A stretch of 64,000 bases of DNA, taken from the NCBI RefSeq assembly GCF_034932185.1, contig NZ_JAYGHW010000096.1, positions 3,873 through 67,872 on the forward strand, given 5' to 3'. The notes beneath the pieces are model-generated. The model saw only the letters and a program-made list of their open reading frames with translations. It searched no databases and was not told the DNA's origin. Below are positions 50,998-58,897 of this stretch, piece after piece. The stretch comes from Spirulina sp034932185. GTDB taxonomy: Bacteria; Cyanobacteriota; Cyanobacteriia; Cyanobacteriales; Spirulinaceae. The translations under genes were made by a program, and so were the position numbers. Within the stretch, counting starts at the first letter, position 1, and each line of letters starts with the position of its first letter.

Positions 50998-52071
50998 ATG
51001 TCCACATTTATCATTGCCGAAGCAGGGGTTAATCATAACGGCAACATCGATCTAGCCCAGCAACTAATTGATATTGCGGCTGATGCGGGGGCAGATGCCG
51101 TTAAATTCCAAACTTTCCAAGCCGATCGGGTCGTGAGTCGCTATGCACCCAAGGCTGAGTATCAAACTCAAACGACAGGGAAAACAGAAAGTCAGTTGGA
51201 GATGGTTCGCAAACTGGAATTAAGCGCGTCGGATCACGAGGTTTTAATTCGTCATGCTCAGTCCAGAGGGATTCGATTTCTCTCAACCCCTTTTGATGTC
51301 CCTAGCCTATATCTCTTGACGCGAGATTTGGGTTTAAACACGATTAAAATCCCCTCTGGGGAAATTACTAATGCTCCTTTTTTACTGGAGATTGCCCGTT
51401 CTGCGGAAAGGATCATCCTCTCAACGGGAATGAGTACATTAGGGGAAGTGGAGGCGGCGTTAGGGGTTTTGGCCTTTGGGTTGACGACGGATCAGACGAT
51501 TCCCCAGCGGGGAGATTTTGAGCGTGCTTTTGCTTCTGAGCAAGGACAGCAGGAGTTGCGCGATCGCGTCACCCTCCTCCACTGCACGACGGAATATCCA
51601 GCCCCCTTTGCGGAGGTGAATTTACGGGCGATGGATACTCTGGCAGCGGCTTTTGGGTTGCCGGTGGGTTATTCTGACCACACACCGGGGATTCATATTT
51701 CCTTGGCGGCGGTGGCGCGGGGTGCTAAGGTTATCGAGAAGCATTTTACGAGTGATCGGTCTCTCCCTGGCCCGGATCATCGGGCATCTTTGGAGCCACA
51801 GGAGCTACATCGGCTAGTGCAGCAAATTCGCGAGATTGAGCAAGCATTGGGAGATGGGGTTAAGCGGCCTACGGCTTCTGAGTGGAAGAATCGGGAGGTT
51901 GCTCGTAAGAGTTTGGTGGCTGCTCGGGCGATCGAGGCTGGTGAAGTATTTACGGAACAAAACTTGACTTGTAAAAGACCTGCAATAGGAAATTCTCCTT
52001 TTAGCTACTGGAAACTCATAGGGGAAACCTCCGCACAGAGTTACACCATTGATGAAGTGATCGATGTTTGA
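50998..52071 (+). CDS. legI: Legionaminic acid synthase, NeuB-like with SAF domain
   Basis: LegI condenses the 6-deoxy-mannose derivative with phosphoenolpyruvate to form the nonulosonic acid. The 357-residue product (ATG 50998; six more residues would come from an upstream TTG that overlaps legG) has the NeuB start FIIAEAGVNHNGNIDLAQQL, GADAVKFQTF, FLSTPFDVPSLYLL, IKIPSGEITNAPFL, the CTTEYPAPF and YSDHTPGIHISLAAVARGA motifs, and a C-terminal antifreeze-like SAF domain (KSLVAARAIEAGEVFTEQNL). It overlaps the next gene by eight bases. The last HIP1 octamer I see in the window lies inside this gene. Confidence 0.88.
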   Translation: MSTFIIAEAGVNHNGNIDLAQQLIDIAADAGADAVKFQTFQADRVVSRYAPKAEYQTQTTGKTESQLEMVRKLELSASDHEVLIRHAQSRGIRFLSTPFDVPSLYLLTRDLGLNTIKIPSGEITNAPFLLEIARSAERIILSTGMSTLGEVEAALGVLAFGLTTDQTIPQRGDFERAFASEQGQQELRDRVTLLHCTTEYPAPFAEVNLRAMDTLAAAFGLPVGYSDHTPGIHISLAAVARGAKVIEKHFTSDRSLPGPDHRASLEPQELHRLVQQIREIEQALGDGVKRPTASEWKNREVARKSLVAARAIEAGEVFTEQNLTCKRPAIGNSPFSYWKLIGETSAQSYTIDEVIDV

Positions 52072-52696
52072 AAAAATTTATATCTTAGGTGCAGGAGGGC
52101 ATGGGAAAGTTGTGTTAGAAACGCTCTTAATGAGTGGCATCCAACCAACAGGCATCCTAGATAACAAATTGTATAAATTAGGCAAAATAAGGGATATACC
52201 TATTTTAGGAGGAGATGATTACCTAAATTCCATATCTAGCAATTGCACATATCTCATCAATGGATTGGGGGCTAATCCACAAACTACTAAACGAAGAAAT
52301 TTATTTGAGACAATGAAAGCGCGAGGGTTTACATTTAAATCATTGAGCCATCCATCATCAGTAATTAGTTGTACTGTAGAATTCGGCGAAGGGTGTCAAG
52401 TTATGGCTGGGGCAATTTTACAGCCGGATGTTATTCTAGGTGACAATGTTGTAATCAATACTCGATCTAGCATCGACCATGATTGCGTTATTGAATCCCA
52501 TGTATTTATTAGTCCAGGGGTAGTTCTATGCGGTAACGTGAAAGTCTCTTCATGTGCTTTTATTGGTGCGGGTGCTGTGATTATGCCGGGTATTCGCATT
52601 GGAAATGGTTCAGTCATTGGTGCGGGTTCCGTTGTTACGGAAGCGATACCAGATGAATGGGTTGTTCTTGGAAATCCTGCGAAAAGATTACGATAG
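52064..52696 (+). CDS. legH: PglD/NeuD-type sugar acyltransferase, probable LegH
   Basis: The 210-residue product has an N-terminal Rossmann-like PglD_N region (IYILGAGGHGKVVLETLLMS … PILGGDDYL) and a left-handed beta-helix of hexapeptide repeats (residues about 95-205: GCQVMAGAILQPDVILGDN, INTRSSIDHDCVIESHVFIS, VIMPGIRIGNGSVIGAGSVV). This is the PglD/NeuD/LegH layout, acetyl-CoA-dependent acylation of an amino sugar. No other N-acyltransferase lies in the cluster, so by elimination it should acetylate the 4-amino group made by LegC. The catalytic His is in IDHDCVIE. Start ATG lies inside the end of legI. Specific donor and substrate are inferred. Confidence 0.72.
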   Translation: MFEKIYILGAGGHGKVVLETLLMSGIQPTGILDNKLYKLGKIRDIPILGGDDYLNSISSNCTYLINGLGANPQTTKRRNLFETMKARGFTFKSLSHPSSVISCTVEFGEGCQVMAGAILQPDVILGDNVVINTRSSIDHDCVIESHVFISPGVVLCGNVKVSSCAFIGAGAVIMPGIRIGNGSVIGAGSVVTEAIPDEWVVLGNPAKRLR

Positions 52697-52737
52697 ATTT
52701 TTGACCGCTCATCAGTTTTTAAGATAGGTAAATTCAC

Positions 52738-53850
52738 ATGAAGTCATTGAAGTGGTGTACGAACTGTTTGTCCATGTCAACTCGTCCCAGAATTAATTTT
52801 GATGAAAGGGGATGGTGTAATGCCTGTGTATGGATGGAGCAAAAGAAAACCCTAGATTGGGAATCAAGACACCGCGAGTTAAATCAACTTCTCGACAAAC
52901 ATCGTCACCAAGACAATGGTTTTGATTGCCTAGTACCTGTCAGCGGGGGAAAAGATGGCTCTTATGTTGCTTATAACTTGAAGCATCGTTATGGAATGAA
53001 TCCTCTGGCTGTAACAATTACTCCGCCGCTTCCGCTAGAGCTAGGAGAACGTAATCTTCGTTCCTTTGTGGAAAGTGGTTACAATCATATATCAATTAAT
53101 CCAGACCATGAGGCGATGCGAGTCCTAAACAAAATCGGTCTTATTGAAATGGGTTTTCCATATTATGGATGGCTCATAGCAATTCAATCCGCAGTAATTC
53201 GTATAGCCATTAATTTTGGCATTCATCTGATTTTTTACGGAGAAGATGGAGAAGTGGAATATGGGGGATCAACGGAGACGGCTAAAAAACCTGTTTATGA
53301 TGTTAGCTACATGAAGAAAATCTACCTTGAAGGTGGGTATGAGAAAGTTCTTGAAAAATCTAAATTACCTCTTGAGAGCTTGTATTTTTTCGGATTTCCA
53401 TCTGATGCAGAACTAGACCAGAGTGCAATCAGTATTACTCACTGGTCTTATTTTGAAAATTGGGATCCTTACCGCAATTACTTGACTGCCAAAGAGCACT
53501 GCGGCCTTAAAGAATCTGAAAGCTCAAATTCAGGAACTTTTACTAATTTTTCTCAAAATGATCAAGCATTATATGCTTTGCACACCTATATCATGTATCT
53601 CAAGTTTGGCTTTGGGCGTGCCAATCAAGATGCTTCGATTGAAATCCGAAGAGGTGCCATGGATAGAAGCCAAGCAATCAACCTAGTTCGACTCTATGAT
53701 GGTCAGTACCCAGAAGAGTTTCTTGAAACTTATCTAGACTATTATCAAATGAGTCAGGAAGAATTTAGTATAGCCCTTGATCGTTGGGCTAATCTTGACC
53801 TATTCGATAAGGTTAATGGCTACTGGACACCTAAATTTTCTATTTCGTAG
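52738..53850 (+). CDS. wbuX: N-acetyl sugar amidotransferase (WbuX/WbpG/PseA-type)
   Basis: These ATP-dependent enzymes convert an acetamido group of a sugar into an acetamidino group. The 370-residue protein has a zinc-ribbon-like start with two Cys pairs (WCTNCLSM … WCNACVWM), a PP-loop ATPase motif VPVSGGKDGSYVAYNLK and the family-specific FYGEDGEVEYGG. It differs from ordinary PP-loop SGGKDS by ending in Gly-Ser. It is directly followed by a HisH-like and a HisF-like gene, the same trio as WbuX-WbuY-WbuZ of E. coli O145 and WbpG-HisH2-HisF2 of Pseudomonas aeruginosa. In this cluster the target is likely the 5-acetamido of legionaminic acid. Confidence 0.84.
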   Translation: MKSLKWCTNCLSMSTRPRINFDERGWCNACVWMEQKKTLDWESRHRELNQLLDKHRHQDNGFDCLVPVSGGKDGSYVAYNLKHRYGMNPLAVTITPPLPLELGERNLRSFVESGYNHISINPDHEAMRVLNKIGLIEMGFPYYGWLIAIQSAVIRIAINFGIHLIFYGEDGEVEYGGSTETAKKPVYDVSYMKKIYLEGGYEKVLEKSKLPLESLYFFGFPSDAELDQSAISITHWSYFENWDPYRNYLTAKEHCGLKESESSNSGTFTNFSQNDQALYALHTYIMYLKFGFGRANQDASIEIRRGAMDRSQAINLVRLYDGQYPEEFLETYLDYYQMSQEEFSIALDRWANLDLFDKVNGYWTPKFSIS

Positions 53851-53852
53851 TC

Positions 53853-54491
53853 ATGAAGAACCGTATAACTGTTATTGATTACAAGATGGGAAACATATGT
53901 TCTGTACTGAATGCCTTGACTTACCTAGGTTACAGTGCGTCGGTTAGCAGTGATTGTCGCGAAATACTTGACTCAAATGTATTGATCTTGCCTGGAGTGG
54001 GATCATTTCATCGGGCAATGATGACTTTATGTCAAACGGGACTTGATCGAGCAATTGTGGAGGCGGTCATAGACAAAGGCAGCAAGATTCTTGGTATATG
54101 CCTAGGGATGCAACTATTAGCACAATCCAGTACAGAGGATGGCAAAACAAGAGGACTTGGTCTGATTCCTGCGAATGTTGAGCGGTTTAAACAGGATGGT
54201 CTAAACGGATTGAAAGTCCCACATATTGGCTTTAACCAGGTTACTTCTGAATCAGATTCAATTCTTTTCAAGGATTTGCCATCTCAAGTTGATTTCTATT
54301 TTGTGCACTCTTATCGAATTTTGCCCGCTGGATTGCCAGGAAAAGCTGCGCATTGTTGTCATGGTGAAACATTTCTTGCAGCTTATGAGTGGGATAATGT
54401 GTTTGCAACTCAATTCCATCCAGAGAAAAGCCAAACTAACGGACTCAAGTTGTTGAAGAATTTCTTACTAGAAGTAAGCCCTGAAAAGTAA
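53853..54491 (+). CDS. wbuY: HisH-like glutaminase of the acetamidino module (HisH2/WbuY type)
   Basis: A class I glutamine amidotransferase domain of 212 residues that should release ammonia for the amidotransferase. The catalytic triad is intact: Cys83 in GICLGMQLLAQ and His189/Glu191 in QFHPEKSQTNG. It is a paralogue of housekeeping HisH at 41483, but lies in the AT-rich island, two bases after wbuX and 19 bases before the HisF-like gene. The genomic histidine pathway already has its own HisH, which argues that this copy serves sugar amidination. Residues PGVGSFHRAMMTLCQTG are preserved. Confidence 0.82.
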   Translation: MKNRITVIDYKMGNICSVLNALTYLGYSASVSSDCREILDSNVLILPGVGSFHRAMMTLCQTGLDRAIVEAVIDKGSKILGICLGMQLLAQSSTEDGKTRGLGLIPANVERFKQDGLNGLKVPHIGFNQVTSESDSILFKDLPSQVDFYFVHSYRILPAGLPGKAAHCCHGETFLAAYEWDNVFATQFHPEKSQTNGLKLLKNFLLEVSPEK

Positions 54492-54510
54492 ATACGATCA
54501 AACATTACTA

Positions 54511-55320
54511 ATGCTTAAGAAAAGAATCATTTTTACACTTCTATATAGCGACGGTCAGTTCATGCTAAGTCGTAACTTTCGACTACAAAGAGTAGGGAAT
54601 TTGGACTGGTTGGAACGGCACTATAATTTTTCTCATATCTCCTTTTTTATTGACGAATTAGTTGTTTTGGATGTAACACGCAAAAAAAGAGACTTTTATA
54701 GCTTTTGTGAAACACTTCGGCATCTTTCTAGAGGTTGTTTTATGCCCATTGCTGTGGGAGGCGGCATTCGTAATCTAGATCAAGCCCGAGAACTGCTTAG
54801 ATCTGGAGCAGATAAAATTGTAGTTAATACGCCAGTTTTTGATCATCCTGAGTTCGTGAGTCAGCTAGTTAGTGAGTTTGGACAGCAGTGTGTGGTTGCA
54901 TCTCTAGACCTGAAAAAAAACTCAGAAGGAACTTATCAAATTTGCGTCGATTCAGGAAGCCGAATGCTTGAGGATAGTGCTTCAAAATGGATTAAACAGA
55001 TTTTAAAGCAGTCAGTGGGCGAACTGTACCTTAACTCTATTGATCGGGATGGCACTGGCCAGGGTTATGACTTTTCGATTTTAGATCAGTTACCTAGTAA
55101 CTTACCAGTTCCGGTAGTTTTGGCAGGTGGGGCTGGTAATGCACAGCATCTTGCAACTGGTATTGCAGATTGTAGGGTTGATGCCGTAGCTACTGCACAT
55201 CTGTTCAACTTCATTGGTGATGGATTAGAAAAAGCCCGAAAAGAATTAATTGCAAGTGGAATTGAATTGCCACTATGGATTTCGCCCATCAATGATCAGC
55301 AAATGATTTTGATACAATGA
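54511..55320 (+). CDS. wbuZ: HisF-like barrel of the acetamidino module (HisF2/WbuZ type)
   Basis: The 269-residue (beta/alpha)8-type protein aligns residue for residue with HisF over its start: MLKKRIIFTLLYSDG against the usual M-x-x-K-R-I-I-x-C-L-D-V-K-D-G. Cys9 is Thr and the catalytic Asp11 is Leu, while the second catalytic Asp is kept (Asp133 in VASLDLKK). Phosphate-loop motifs AVGGGIRNLDQARELL, NSIDRDGTGQGYD and VVLAGGAGNAQH remain. Losing Asp11 should abolish imidazole ring closure but leave ammonia channelling, as proposed for HisF2/WbuZ partners of WbpG/WbuX. It is immediately upstream of ptmE. Confidence 0.8.
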   Translation: MLKKRIIFTLLYSDGQFMLSRNFRLQRVGNLDWLERHYNFSHISFFIDELVVLDVTRKKRDFYSFCETLRHLSRGCFMPIAVGGGIRNLDQARELLRSGADKIVVNTPVFDHPEFVSQLVSEFGQQCVVASLDLKKNSEGTYQICVDSGSRMLEDSASKWIKQILKQSVGELYLNSIDRDGTGQGYDFSILDQLPSNLPVPVVLAGGAGNAQHLATGIADCRVDAVATAHLFNFIGDGLEKARKELIASGIELPLWISPINDQQMILIQ

Positions 55321-55350
55321 TTTTTCTGGAATTTGTTATTGAGGTTATCA

Positions 55351-56403
55351 ATGAATTGTGATTGGCAATCAGTTGTTGTTAGTCGCGATATGCCACTTGG
55401 GGATGTAATCGCAAAAATAAATGCTTCTGCTCTTCAAGTCGCACTCGTCTTAAACCATGATCAAACCCTGGCAGGAGTCTTGACAGATGGCGATATCCGT
55501 CGTGCTCTTCTCAACGGAAAAAGTCTTCTAAGTAGCGTGTTGGAGGTCATGAACCCTCATCCAATTGTTGTGTCTGCATCAATGCCTCGCACTAAAATGC
55601 TGTCATTGATGCGTCGCCATGTGCTTCATCAGTTACCATTAGTTGGAGAAAATAATCAGGTTGTCGGTTTAGTTACTTTAGATGATTTGATCGGTGCGAT
55701 CAATCGTCCTAACTGGGTTGTGCTGATGGCAGGCGGACTGGGAACGCGACTACACCCGTTAACCCAGGATTGTCCCAAACCCCTGTTAACGGTAGGAGGA
55801 AAACCCATCCTAGAAATCATTATTGAAAGTTTTATTGAACAGGGCTTTAATCAAATATTCCTTTCTGTCAACTATAAAGCAGAAATGATTGAAGATTATT
55901 TTGGGGATGGCGCTCAATGGGGTGCAAACTTAACTTACCTATACGAAAAAGAACGTCTGGGAACTGCTGGAGCATTATCACTTCTTCCTGATATGCCAAA
56001 TCACCCCATTCTTGTGATGAATGGTGATATTTTGACCCGTACCCGCTTCGATAACTTGCTCCAGTTTCACGAGTCCGAAGGAGCTGTGGCTACAATGGCA
56101 GTGCGACAGTACGATTATCAGGTTCCCTATGGGGTAGTTTGCGTTGATGGTTCAAAAGTTCAAGCGATCGAAGAAAAACCCGTACAAAGCTTTTTTGTTA
56201 ATGCTGGCATCTACACACTCTCTCCCACGGCGTTAGAGTATTTACCCAAAAATACGTTCTTTGATATGCCAACGTTGTTTGATCGCCTCATAGCGGCCAA
56301 TCACTCCACTTCCGCATACCCTCTCCGAGAGTATTGGCTAGATATTGGTCGTCTCGATGAATTTGAACGGGCACAGCACGAGTGGGAACAGCACCGGACA
56401 TGA
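55351..56403 (+). CDS. ptmE: CBS-domain sugar nucleotidyltransferase, PtmE-like
   Basis: PtmE is the guanylyltransferase that makes the GDP-sugar entering the legionaminic route in Campylobacter. The 350-residue product starts at ATG 55351 (GAGG seven bases upstream; an upstream TTG is less likely). It has two CBS motifs in residues about 1-115 (AGVLTDGDIRRALLNGK, LPLVGENNQVVGLVTLDDL) and a nucleotidyltransferase domain (MAGGLGTRLHPLTQDCPKPL, LVMNGDILTRTRF). The CBS-plus-transferase architecture is characteristic of PtmE and separates it from ordinary GalU or RfbA enzymes. It overlaps ptmF by four bases. Confidence 0.85.
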   Translation: MNCDWQSVVVSRDMPLGDVIAKINASALQVALVLNHDQTLAGVLTDGDIRRALLNGKSLLSSVLEVMNPHPIVVSASMPRTKMLSLMRRHVLHQLPLVGENNQVVGLVTLDDLIGAINRPNWVVLMAGGLGTRLHPLTQDCPKPLLTVGGKPILEIIIESFIEQGFNQIFLSVNYKAEMIEDYFGDGAQWGANLTYLYEKERLGTAGALSLLPDMPNHPILVMNGDILTRTRFDNLLQFHESEGAVATMAVRQYDYQVPYGVVCVDGSKVQAIEEKPVQSFFVNAGIYTLSPTALEYLPKNTFFDMPTLFDRLIAANHSTSAYPLREYWLDIGRLDEFERAQHEWEQHRT

Positions 56404-57314
56404 AGGTTTTAGTAATTGGTTATGGTTCGATTGGACAGCGCCACGTTCGCTTACTGTTAGGTCTAGGCTGTTCAGTAGCTGTAGTCAGCCGTCGTTTGAT
56501 TGAGTATTCTCCTGCGTATACTAACTTAACACAAGCCCTAGAAAACTGGAGACCCGACTACGTTGTCATTGCTAGTCGCACGAGTGAACACCACGAAGAT
56601 TTGAGCAAGCTAGCCCAGCATGGCTTTTGTGGTTTAGTAATGGTCGAAAAACCACTATTTAACTTCAATATTCCGATCCTTGAAAACAAATTTTCTAAGT
56701 TAGTTGTCGCCTACAATTTACGATTTCATCCCTTATTACAGCGGCTAAAGGCCATTGTCGATCAACCGTCAAGATTGATCACAGCCCATATCTATGTTGG
56801 GTCTTACTTACCGAACTGGAGAGCAAATACAGACTACCGACAAAGCTATTCTGCCCAACGAATGGCAGGCGGCGGAGTTCTGCGAGATTTAAGTCATGAA
56901 TTAGACTATGCCCTGTGGCTCTTCGGTTCGTGGCAAAGATTAACTGCAAATGGCGGGAAATTTAGTGCCTTGGAAATTGACAGCGATGACACCTACTCGA
57001 TTTTAATGGAAACCCCATCATGCTCATCTGTTGCCATTCACTTAAACTATCTTGATCGAGTCCCGCGCCGACAAATACTCCTCAATACCAAAGAGCAAAC
57101 CATTTCAGTAGATCTCTATTCCAACAGTATTAGTCTGAATGGAGTTCCAGAAAGTATAGCCCTCGATCGGGATTTTACCTATCGTTCTGAACACCAAGCT
57201 ATGCTATCTGGCCACTTTGAGTTACTATGCAGTGCTGAAGCAGCCCAGGAAACCCTCCGAATGATAGAAGCTGCTGAACAAGCTGCCAGACTACACACGT
57301 GGATCGAACAATGA
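56400..57314 (+). CDS. ptmF: Gfo/Idh/MocA-family oxidoreductase, PtmF-like
   Basis: The 304-residue product (ATG 56400, ATGA overlap with ptmE) has a Rossmann nucleotide-binding start (MKVLVIGYGSIGQRHVRLL) and VMVEKPLF, the usual E-K-P motif of Gfo/Idh/MocA oxidoreductases, followed by a C-terminal alpha/beta domain (GGGVLRDLSHELDYALWLFG). In C. jejuni the equivalent PtmF lies between PtmE and LegF, in the same order as here. Its exact step is not firmly established; with PtmA it is thought to help provide the amino-sugar phosphate precursor. NAD(P) is the likely cofactor. Confidence 0.8.
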   Translation: MKVLVIGYGSIGQRHVRLLLGLGCSVAVVSRRLIEYSPAYTNLTQALENWRPDYVVIASRTSEHHEDLSKLAQHGFCGLVMVEKPLFNFNIPILENKFSKLVVAYNLRFHPLLQRLKAIVDQPSRLITAHIYVGSYLPNWRANTDYRQSYSAQRMAGGGVLRDLSHELDYALWLFGSWQRLTANGGKFSALEIDSDDTYSILMETPSCSSVAIHLNYLDRVPRRQILLNTKEQTISVDLYSNSISLNGVPESIALDRDFTYRSEHQAMLSGHFELLCSAEAAQETLRMIEAAEQAARLHTWIEQ

Positions 57315-58012
57315 TCAGGATCTGTACAATATGCGCTCGTGCTGGATCTAAAGGTGTCAAAAATAAAAATGTCCGAAATTTACAGGGAAAACCCTTAATT
57401 GCTCACACAGTAGAACAGGCCAAACGTTCTCAATTATTTGACTGCATTGCTGTGAGCAGTGACTCTCAACAAATTCTGGACATTGCCCAGGCTTGCGGTG
57501 TGGATTTTTTGGTGAATCGCCCAGCAGAGCTAGCTACCGATACGGCTGCAAAATTACCCGCCATTCGCCATTGTGTGTCAGAAGCCGAAAGAAAGAGCGG
57601 TTTTCAGTTTGATGTAGTGGTTGATCTAGATGCGACTTCGCCCTTACGATTACCGGAGGATATTCAAGAAGCGGTGAGTTTACTAGAGCGTCAAGGAATC
57701 GGTAATGTGATTACAGGGACTCCATCTCGGCGATCACCCTATTTCAATTTAGTAGAGTTAGATGAAAATCAGGTTGTTCGCCTATCAAAGCCTTTACGTC
57801 AAGGGATTGTTCGTCGTCAAGATTCTCCAGCTTGTTTCGATATGAATGCCTCAATTTATGTATGGCAGCGAAATGTATTATTCAATTGTGAAACAGTATT
57901 TAATCCTGATACACAGCTTTTTGTCATGCCAGCGGAACGTTCCGTTGACATTGACAGCAATTTAGACTTTGAAATCGTTGAGCTTTTGATGGAAAAGAGA
58001 CTTGACCAATGA
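57311..58012 (+). CDS. legF: CMP-legionaminic acid synthetase (LegF/NeuA-like)
   Basis: A cytidylyltransferase of 233 residues that activates the nonulosonic acid as a CMP-sugar for glycosyltransfer. It has the family start CARAGSKGVKNKNVRNLQGK (P-loop-like), the VVVDLDATSPLRLPEDI region containing the Asp that binds Mg2+, and the C-terminal DIDSNLDFEIVELLM, typical of acylneuraminate cytidylyltransferases. ATG 57311 overlaps the ptmF stop by four bases. It corresponds in position to C. jejuni PtmB/LegF. Nonulosonic acid type is inferred from the upstream enzymes. Confidence 0.86.
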   Translation: MIRICTICARAGSKGVKNKNVRNLQGKPLIAHTVEQAKRSQLFDCIAVSSDSQQILDIAQACGVDFLVNRPAELATDTAAKLPAIRHCVSEAERKSGFQFDVVVDLDATSPLRLPEDIQEAVSLLERQGIGNVITGTPSRRSPYFNLVELDENQVVRLSKPLRQGIVRRQDSPACFDMNASIYVWQRNVLFNCETVFNPDTQLFVMPAERSVDIDSNLDFEIVELLMEKRLDQ

Positions 58013-58836
58013 GTGAAATTTCCTATCGTGCCCTATTTGATTTGACTGACAAGGTTGCTGTTGTGACTGGAGGAGCAGGTATTCTTGGACAGCACTTCTG
58101 TGCTGGATTGGCTGAGTCCGGTGCAAAGGTCGCTGTTGTTGATATCATGGAGGAGCCAGCTAGGGAGCTTGCCAAGGAGCTAACCGAGCGCTATGCTGTC
58201 TCGTGTCTAGGCATTGGCTGCGATGTTTCACAACCAATTTCAGTGGCAAGCTTAGTTCGTCAAGTTGTAGACGAGTGGGGAAAGATTGATATTCTCCACA
58301 ATAACGCTGCAACCAAATCGGATAACCTCGATGAGTTTTTCGCCCCTTTTGAAGACTATAAACTGGAAGAGTGGCGCAAAATCATGTCTGTCAACCTAGA
58401 CGGTATGTTCTTGGTTGCGCAAGCAGTAGGTAAGCAGATGGTTACTCAGGGCACTGGGGGAAGTATAGTTCAGACATCCTCTATTTATGGAATCCTTGCA
58501 CCCGATTCTAGGGTTTATGAAGGCTCATACTATTTAGGTAGGCAGATTAATACGCCTGCTGTGTACAGTGCCTCAAAAGCAGGAGTGATTGGGCTAACGA
58601 CATATTTATCTGCATATTGGGCAAGTCAAGGAATACGAGTGAATTCTCTAGTCTTGGGTGGTGTAGATAGTGGACAGAATACGGAGTTTAAAGAACGATA
58701 CTCAGCACGTGTTCCACTGGGTAGGATGGCCCAAGCCACAGAAGTTGTTTCTGCTCTCCTTTACCTTGTGTCTGATGCCTCAAAGTATGTTACTGGGCAG
58801 ACACTAATTGTTGATGGTGGATTATCAGCTTGGTAA
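58009..58836 (+). CDS. ptmA: SDR oxidoreductase, PtmA-like
   Basis: The 275-residue protein has the classical SDR layout: VTGGAGILGQHFCAGLAESG nucleotide loop (about residues 17-36), ILHNNAA, and the YSASKAGVIGLTTYLSAYW catalytic Tyr-x-x-x-Lys segment, ending in VTGQTLIVDGG. It overlaps legF by four bases and is the last gene of the twelve-gene run before two insertion sequences. In C. jejuni PtmA occupies the same place, after LegF. It is needed for the legionaminic precursor branch, but its exact reaction is not settled. Confidence 0.82.
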   Translation: MSEISYRALFDLTDKVAVVTGGAGILGQHFCAGLAESGAKVAVVDIMEEPARELAKELTERYAVSCLGIGCDVSQPISVASLVRQVVDEWGKIDILHNNAATKSDNLDEFFAPFEDYKLEEWRKIMSVNLDGMFLVAQAVGKQMVTQGTGGSIVQTSSIYGILAPDSRVYEGSYYLGRQINTPAVYSASKAGVIGLTTYLSAYWASQGIRVNSLVLGGVDSGQNTEFKERYSARVPLGRMAQATEVVSALLYLVSDASKYVTGQTLIVDGGLSAW

Positions 58837-58897
58837 GTGTTCTAAATAGGAGAGTGGGTTTCGGCTGGGTCAGTAGGTTTTGATTAAGATTATACTA

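Noticed and set aside
53853..55320. Second histidine-synthesis HisH-HisF pair
   Set aside because: The HisF-like protein lacks Asp11 and the genes are embedded between WbuX-like and PtmE-like genes.
47634..58836. Pseudaminic acid or ordinary sialic acid pathway
   Set aside because: Pseudaminic routes use a PseG-type hydrolase, and sialic acid needs no 4,6-dehydratase and aminotransferase. The NeuC-type epimerase together with PtmE/F/A-like genes points to legionaminic acid.
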